Shown in pieces: positions 32,061 to 35,839 of a stretch of DNA of 35,839 bases (within the stretch, counting starts at the first letter, position 1; each line of letters starts with the position of its first letter). Location of the stretch: positions 1 to 35,839 of IMG/VR virus record IMGVR_UViG_3300044679_000059; one strand, written 5' to 3'. Made by a program: the position numbers and the translations under genes. The notes under the pieces are model-generated. The model was not told the origin of the DNA and made no database searches. It saw only the letters and a program-made list of their open reading frames with translations. Origin of the DNA: a virus.

Positions 32061-32254
32061 TTGGTTTCTCCTCCTTCCTCTTGTTTCATCTGAATAATTA
32101 CATTAATCTCATTTAAGGCATGATTAAGAATGATGTGCGACCGATTAATAGCTCTATCATGAATGTATAACAATATTCCCAAATCTTCATAAAGTGTCTC
32201 AATCGGTTCTTTTTTGTTCACATCAAATTTCCTTCTGTTGAATGGATCGGCCAT
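32057..32254 (-). CDS. Hypothetical early protein, 65 aa
   Basis: Not recognised. A single long helix is likely, with Lys at the N-terminus and EEGGETK at the end. It overlaps its upstream neighbour by one base and the RecT-like gene by four. Confidence 0.6.
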   Translation of the reverse strand: MADPFNRRKFDVNKKEPIETLYEDLGILLYIHDRAINRSHIILNHALNEINVIIQMKQEEGGETK

Positions 32255-32580
32255 TAATCACCATCCTCATTCTTCTTTATAAACAAGCTATTTTCTTCGT
32301 AATTTTTCAGAAACTTACAACAAAATTCTTTTACTCTTTGGTAGCATATTCCCGAATAATGAAGATTGTGTTTAGCATCGCATTGATGTGATTTTAGTTC
32401 ATAAAGCGCCCCTAATTTATGATAAGATAATATTGCTATATGCTCCAAAATATGAATTGCTGGGGTATATTCCTTAAATTCAGCCCCTGTCCTGAATATT
32501 GATTCAAGATGCAAATTAATTTGTTGCTCATGATGATTCAAAACCTTCACTAAACCATTGTTATTAATTGATGTATTCAT
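32254..32580 (-). CDS. Hypothetical early protein, 108 aa
   Basis: Not recognised. Helical, with His and Cys scattered through the middle (KSHQCDAKHNLHYSGICYQ). AAGGAG precedes the ATG. It lies between the recombination genes, so a cofactor role in recombination is possible. Confidence 0.62.
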   Translation of the reverse strand: MNTSINNNGLVKVLNHHEQQINLHLESIFRTGAEFKEYTPAIHILEHIAILSYHKLGALYELKSHQCDAKHNLHYSGICYQRVKEFCCKFLKNYEENSLFIKKNEDGD

Positions 32581-32616
32581 TTAATCCTTCTCCTTCCTTC
32601 TTTAATTTATTTAATA

Positions 32617-33504
32617 TTAGAATGGTGCTGAAATCATCTCAGCGGTGGCATTCATAGATTGATTGATTGCCCAAGCTGGTAAACCAATCGATCGAATCCC
32701 TTCGGGGTACCCATTCCATCGTTTATTTCTGAGGCATTCTTTATATATACCTATTCCTTGCTTATATTTTTCTCTTCCTATTTCTATACTTTCATTATCT
32801 AAAACATAAACCGCAGTTAAGTAAGGCGGCAACTTTTCGACTGCCAAGATTACAAACTCGCGCTTTGTCGCTTGAGGGCAAATATGCTCAAGAGCATCTA
32901 AAGCAAGTGCCGCTTGAATATGATAACCATATTTATAAATGCTCTTTTTAAAATCTTCCTCACTTGCGTTTAATGTGGTTTTCAAATCCAATACCATAAA
33001 ATCATTAAACAAATCAGGTCTTGACTTTAACAACACATCATAATTTTTATGCTTAAAATAAAGAGATGTTTCTATATGGGTATTTTCTTTATGCGACATA
33101 ATATTATTATAATCTCTATTAGAAAATACAGCATCTACCATAGACTGTACTTGCTCCATCTCATTCGCATTCAAATAGGTTTTGCCTTGATTAATATTCA
33201 AAATATTATTGAATTCTTCCTTGCCTTTTTTAGTTCTTCGGTCTATCTTTTCCAAATGAGCAGGCCATGTATAGAACCTATTGTTGAATGCGTAAGGTTC
33301 TAATACTTTTGTATGCAATGCTTGGCCTATTACTAAACATCTACTTTCTTTTGAATCATGTAAATGCTTTGAAGGATTGAGATACTCGTACCAATATTTT
33401 TTAGGGCATTCTAGCAAAAGTTTAATAGCACTAGCGCTTAAGCCTTCGCTTGCATGATATTCATCTATTGGTAAATCTTTAATTATTCCATTTAATGCTG
33501 TCAT
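32617..33504 (-). CDS. RecE-like exonuclease (PD-(D/E)XK)
   Basis: A 295-aa protein of the RecE-type phage exonuclease group. The N-terminus has the typical L-P-x-x-x-Y-H motif with SASAIKLLLECPKKYWYEYL and GQALHTKVLEP (His64). Catalytic motif residues visible are Glu145 (ETSLYF), Asp164 (SRPDLF), Asp173 and Lys175 (LDLKTT) and Gln197 (YHIQAALALD). It would chew 5' strands of double-stranded DNA to give single strands for the RecT-like protein. It forms the recombination module with the RecT-like gene, spaced by two small genes. Full-length RecE is far longer; phage versions are commonly about 300 aa. Confidence 0.87.
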   Translation of the reverse strand: MTALNGIIKDLPIDEYHASEGLSASAIKLLLECPKKYWYEYLNPSKHLHDSKESRCLVIGQALHTKVLEPYAFNNRFYTWPAHLEKIDRRTKKGKEEFNNILNINQGKTYLNANEMEQVQSMVDAVFSNRDYNNIMSHKENTHIETSLYFKHKNYDVLLKSRPDLFNDFMVLDLKTTLNASEEDFKKSIYKYGYHIQAALALDALEHICPQATKREFVILAVEKLPPYLTAVYVLDNESIEIGREKYKQGIGIYKECLRNKRWNGYPEGIRSIGLPAWAINQSMNATAEMISAPF

Positions 33505-33527
33505 CTTAATTCTCCTTACTTAATTGC

Positions 33528-33692
33528 TTAATTATTAACTAAAACATTATCATTAGCCGGAGGATATAAAATAGCCATTATCTCCTCCCACAAAGTGCCT
33601 ATCTCTTCTTGCTTTTGATAGATTAAAGCTTGGTCCGCATCGATTTGCGCAAGTATATTAGTAAACTCTGCAACGTGGTTTGACTTTGTCAT
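33528..33692 (-). CDS. Hypothetical early protein, 54 aa
   Basis: Not recognised. I chose the ATG at 33692 (MTKSNHV), which has AAGGAG upstream, over a farther in-frame start at 33716. Helical, acidic middle (IDADQALIYQKQEEIGTLWEE). It overlaps the end of the 61-aa gene. Confidence 0.58.
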   Translation of the reverse strand: MTKSNHVAEFTNILAQIDADQALIYQKQEEIGTLWEEIMAILYPPANDNVLVNN

Positions 33693-33843
33693 TTTCCCGT
33701 TTCTCCTTATTATCAAATTTTAAAAAATCCAACATAATATTTATGTTTTCAAATATATACCTATTAAACTGCCCATCCTGAAAGATGGACAACTCCACTT
33801 CATCATTAAGCGGCATAGTTCCAATCGTAATAGGTTTCATCAT
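33658..33843 (-). CDS. Hypothetical early protein, 61 aa
   Basis: Not recognised. It starts within the end of the 152-aa gene in another frame (overlap of 38 bases), with AAGGA about eight bases upstream. A small alpha/beta protein with a basic end. Confidence 0.55.
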   Translation of the reverse strand: MMKPITIGTMPLNDEVELSIFQDGQFNRYIFENINIMLDFLKFDNKEKRENDKVKPRCRVY

Positions 33844-34264
33844 TTATACTGTCCTTAAATTCGATAAAGTTATAAAATGCAAAGTCTAGATGTTTACGTA
33901 TTCTAGGCTCGTAATAATTTATAACATTATTTTTTATGCAAGACAAAAATTCTTCATCTGCTTCTGAATCATTTAAGTACAGCATTGAGCGAAAAGAGTC
34001 CATAATCGTCTCAAAGTAATCATTTTCACGTATGCACTCAAAGTTATCCTCAATTACCTGAGCAAAGTTACGATTCTTGCTGTAACTATCATAACGATTG
34101 CGATAACTATCTTCCTCAAAGAGAACCGCTGCAAACTTGTACTTATCTTTGTCTGACAAATCTTCATAATCAAACTCATAATGATCGCGCTTGTCTCTCG
34201 AATAACGCTCAACAAGTTTGTAGGACATGTTATAAATCTCTCGGCCAATATATTCGTTAGTCAT
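33806..34264 (-). CDS. Hypothetical acidic early protein, 152 aa
   Basis: Not recognised. First gene of the leftward operon, so expressed earliest. Rich in Asp, Glu and Tyr (FDYEDLSDKDKY, NYYEPR, YYDWNYAA), predicted mostly helical. ATG 34264 has AAGGAG seven bases upstream; a TTG at 34270 is less likely. An early, acidic protein might be a host-takeover or anti-defence factor, but no known motif supports that. Confidence 0.68.
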   Translation of the reverse strand: MTNEYIGREIYNMSYKLVERYSRDKRDHYEFDYEDLSDKDKYKFAAVLFEEDSYRNRYDSYSKNRNFAQVIEDNFECIRENDYFETIMDSFRSMLYLNDSEADEEFLSCIKNNVINYYEPRIRKHLDFAFYNFIEFKDSINDETYYDWNYAA

Positions 34265-34313
34265 TTTCAATCTCCTTAGTTAAGTCATTTAATTTAAAAC
34301 GTTTACAAGGGAT

Positions 34314-34342
34314 ATTATATAAATAACTTTAAAGGTTGTCAA
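34314..34342 (-). promoter_or_regulatory. Consensus early leftward promoter
   Basis: Minus strand TTGACA (34342-34337) and TATAAT (34319-34314) separated by exactly 17 bases: a full match to the sigma70 consensus. It drives the whole leftward operon. Confidence 0.88.
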
Positions 34343-34423
34343 CTACATTTCTGTCTTTTTGTAATATTTTTTTAAATAACTTTACTTTCCTTTAATGTTA
34401 TATATAATCAGTCTTATAAAGTT
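34321..34423. repeat. AACTTTA operator-like repeats in the control region
   Basis: The 11-base AAATAACTTTA occurs at 34321-34331, within the leftward promoter spacer, and at 34374-34384, at the -35 of the rightward promoter. The core AACTTTA recurs inverted at 34417-34423, between the rightward -10 and the HTH gene. Such placement is what repressor operators would show. Two more AACTTTA copies are near 35600. Confidence 0.55.
34381..34408 (+). promoter_or_regulatory. Rightward promoter of the HTH gene
   Basis: TTTACT (34381-34386) and TATAAT (34403-34408), 16-base spacer, diverging from the leftward promoter about 60 bases away. Confidence 0.65.
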
Positions 34424-34439
34424 TTGAGGGAAGGATAAA

Positions 34440-34679
34440 ATGTCAGCTGGATTAAATATAAAAATACTAAGAACGAAATTAGGATTAAATCAAATAAATT
34501 TCGCTAAAAAATTAAAGATTCATCAAGTAACAGTTTCAGATTATGAAACTAATAAAATTATTCCGTCTGCTAAAATAATCAGACTCATGATGAAATTGGC
34601 TTTAAAAGAAGGAATAGAGATAAGGTGCGAAGATTTAATGAGCGTATCCGAAGAAAACATTAAAAATAAGGAAGATTAA
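34440..34679 (+). CDS. Cro/CI-type HTH transcriptional regulator, 79 aa
   Basis: One XRE-type helix-turn-helix domain: NIKILRTKLGLNQINFAKKLKIHQVTVSDYETNK (about 7-40) with the typical Q-x-x-x-A turn and recognition helix H-Q-V-T-V-S-x-Y-E. It is the size of Cro or a short repressor and lacks the CI cleavage/dimerisation domain. It lies next to divergent promoters and repeated AACTTTA sites, so it probably represses one or both. GGGAAGGA precedes the ATG. Confidence 0.86.
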   Translation: MSAGLNIKILRTKLGLNQINFAKKLKIHQVTVSDYETNKIIPSAKIIRLMMKLALKEGIEIRCEDLMSVSEENIKNKED

Positions 34680-34681
34680 AA

Positions 34682-34936
34682 GTGGTTGAAACTCTATCTT
34701 CCATTTTGATTACAATAATAATTTCATTGATAGTAATCGGTATATTTATAGTATGTGCCATGATTGGAGAAGGGAGTATTCAAAAAGGACTAGATTCTTT
34801 TGGAGAAACATTAGAAGATAGTTTTAAATTTATTTTCAAATTCCTCGGAAAAATATTCTTAATACTATTTTGGATAGCTATAATTATAGCATTTCTCTTT
34901 TTAATGAGAGCATGTGTACATTTTTTAATATATTAG
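34682..34936 (+). CDS. Membrane protein with two hydrophobic segments, 84 aa
   Basis: Not assigned to a family. Two membrane spans (about 7-27 and 56-80) flank an acidic/amphipathic loop. GTG start with AAGGA nine bases upstream. Two-span small proteins can be holins or superinfection-exclusion proteins, but its place beside the early regulator favours an early role. No enzyme motif. Confidence 0.65.
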   Translation: MVETLSSILITIIISLIVIGIFIVCAMIGEGSIQKGLDSFGETLEDSFKFIFKFLGKIFLILFWIAIIIAFLFLMRACVHFLIY

Positions 34937-34946
34937 AGGTTTTAAT

Positions 34947-35345
34947 ATGACTGATATTAAATGGGATGATATCGAAGCTTTTACAGATAAAGGGCGTCGG
35001 AGTAATAGAAATGAATGTGTAATAAACAAAAATGGCATAATTACAATTGCTACTAAATTATTGGATGCCGATTTAAATAAAGACAAAGCAAAAAAAGATT
35101 GCGTTAATTTATTTTTTTCTAAAAAAAATAATGCAATTCTTATGCAGTTTGTCCCTGGATGGATTGGGAATACGGAAGCAAGTAATATTCGTTTAATATT
35201 AGGTTATGAGACAGATCCTACTTTTAGTTTTAGAGCCCTTAATTTTCTTAAAGTACATAATATTATACTACCGGAAAAAACAAAAAAGTATCCCATTTTT
35301 TATGAAGAAATCAATAATAAATATTGGTTTGTTATTAGATTATAG
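34947..35345 (+). CDS. Hypothetical early protein, 132 aa
   Basis: Not recognised. An alpha/beta protein with an 'NGIITIA' strand, 'MQFVPGW' in the middle and 'NIILPEKTKKYP' late, echoing the layout of the 126-aa protein at 53-433. Basic N-terminal section (KGRRSNRNE). GAGG precedes the start. Confidence 0.68.
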   Translation: MTDIKWDDIEAFTDKGRRSNRNECVINKNGIITIATKLLDADLNKDKAKKDCVNLFFSKKNNAILMQFVPGWIGNTEASNIRLILGYETDPTFSFRALNFLKVHNIILPEKTKKYPIFYEEINNKYWFVIRL

Positions 35346-35424
35346 AGAAAACACAATTTTCCTTCAAAAAGGGTATGCCCACTCTTATTGTAATGAAGCG
35401 TGTTCTTATTAAGGAAACTTAAAG

Positions 35425-35574
35425 ATGAAAACCAAAAAAGACGGGAACGAAAAGCTACAAAAAAGTATTCAAATGGTTAAACAACTCATAAATAATGATC
35501 CAAAATTAAATAAAAAAATTATTGAGGATGTGCTCAACGCCTCCAAAGAAATCCAAAAATGGAGAGGGTGGTAA
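35425..35574 (+). CDS. Hypothetical basic protein, 49 aa
   Basis: Not recognised. A short ORF, MKTKKDGNEKLQKS... KWRGW, Lys-rich with a helical centre. AAGGAA lies upstream, at a wider spacing than usual. It lies between two clear early genes in the same direction. The preceding gap 35346-35424 holds nothing convincing. Confidence 0.52.
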   Translation: MKTKKDGNEKLQKSIQMVKQLINNDPKLNKKIIEDVLNASKEIQKWRGW

Positions 35575-35599
35575 AAGTAATCTTCCTTTATTAACACAA

Positions 35600-35627
35600 A
35601 CTTTAACTAAAGAAACTTTATTATAAT
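35600..35627 (+). promoter_or_regulatory. Candidate promoter with AACTTTA repeats before gene 53
   Basis: TATAAT (35622-35627) lies next to two AACTTTA copies (35600-35606 and 35615-35621), the same core motif as in the main control region. No good -35 is visible at the usual distance, so it may need an activator or be weak. Confidence 0.4.
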
Positions 35628-35640
35628 GGAAATCAATTGG

Positions 35641-35839
35641 TTGGTAATCGTCTTAAAAGATGAATTTAAATTCAAAAAGGAGTAATAAAATAATGGAATC
35701 CATTAAAAAAGAAAAACTTGATTTCTCGGAAATTAAGATATTTCAAAAAAGAAAAGCTCATGAAGGACCCGCTCAGATACGGATTACTGAGGATGGTAAA
35801 ATAAATTTCAGCATTCATTTCCGAAGAAAAAATGCAGAC
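35641..35839 (+). repeat. Terminal overlap, identical to 1-199 except one base
   Basis: The final 199 bases repeat the first 199. The only difference is G at 128 versus C at 35768. This marks a circular or terminally redundant genome of 35,640 bases. P22-type phages pack by headful, which gives circularly permuted ends, so the overlap is probably an assembly product. Confidence 0.95.
35693..35839 (+). CDS. Partial second copy of the gene at 53, cut by the window end
   Basis: Repeats codons 1-49 of the 126-aa gene with the same ribosome binding site. Codon 26 reads CCC (Pro) instead of GCC (Ala). This is the overlap described for 35641-35839, not a true second gene. Confidence 0.85.
   Translation, partial: MESIKKEKLDFSEIKIFQKRKAHEGPAQIRITEDGKINFSIHFRRKNAD

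Noticed and set aside
35641-35839. Transposon long repeat or prophage att sites
   Set aside because: The two copies are exactly at the window ends, the genes run across them, and no transposase or integrase exists.
1-35839. CRISPR array, insertion sequence, rRNA
   Set aside because: No regularly spaced direct repeats, inverted-repeat transposase unit or rRNA sequence was seen.

Overview
The window is essentially one complete phage genome of about 35.64 kb, written as a linear sequence whose last 199 bases (35641-35839) repeat its first 199 with one mismatch. The map is therefore circular or terminally redundant. The virion module follows the P22-type podovirus plan: small and large terminase, a P22-sized portal (724 aa), scaffold, coat protein, gp4-like adaptor, gp10-like stabiliser, three ejection-type proteins and tail fibres. 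The DNA is AT-rich. A CsrA domain, a tRNA-Gln with encoded CCA and P22-type heads suggest a low-GC gammaproteobacterial host (Legionellales would fit), but the host cannot be proved from sequence alone.

Layout. (1) A divergent control region at about 34.31-34.44 kb carries a consensus sigma70 promoter firing left and a second promoter firing right into a 79-aa Cro/CI-type HTH gene. (2) The leftward early operon (34.26 to 29.92 kb, minus strand) holds a RecE-like PD-(D/E)XK nuclease, a RecT-like annealing protein and nine small proteins, and ends at a hairpin terminator facing the tail genes. (3) The rightward operon runs from the HTH gene across the sequence ends to a CsrA-domain protein, two small membrane proteins and a putative replication initiator with its own promoter and operator-like dyad, closed by tandem terminators at 2843-2937. 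(4) A VRR-NUC nuclease and a train of 16 more small, mostly unknown, tightly coupled genes fill 2.96-7.88 kb. (5) A T4-type lysozyme and a tRNA-Gln(UUG) lie on the minus strand at 7.88-8.60 kb. (6) The late operon, 8.70-29.84 kb on the plus strand, encodes packaging, head, tail and fibres.

The clearest unusual feature is a 249-nt group I intron (14776-15024) inside the major capsid protein gene. Read without splicing, the gene looks like a 48-codon fragment plus a start-less remainder. Removing the intron gives a 415-aa P22-type coat protein. Other notable points are a CsrA domain at the end of a longer ORF that also has its own internal ribosome binding site, repeated AACTTTA operator candidates around the control region, a long structured leader before the scaffold gene, an orphan HigA-like protein, and repeated tandem paralogy (at least six gene pairs).

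No integrase, CRISPR array, insertion sequence or rRNA was found. The recombination pair and HTH switch recall temperate phages, but without a visible integrase the lifestyle remains open.
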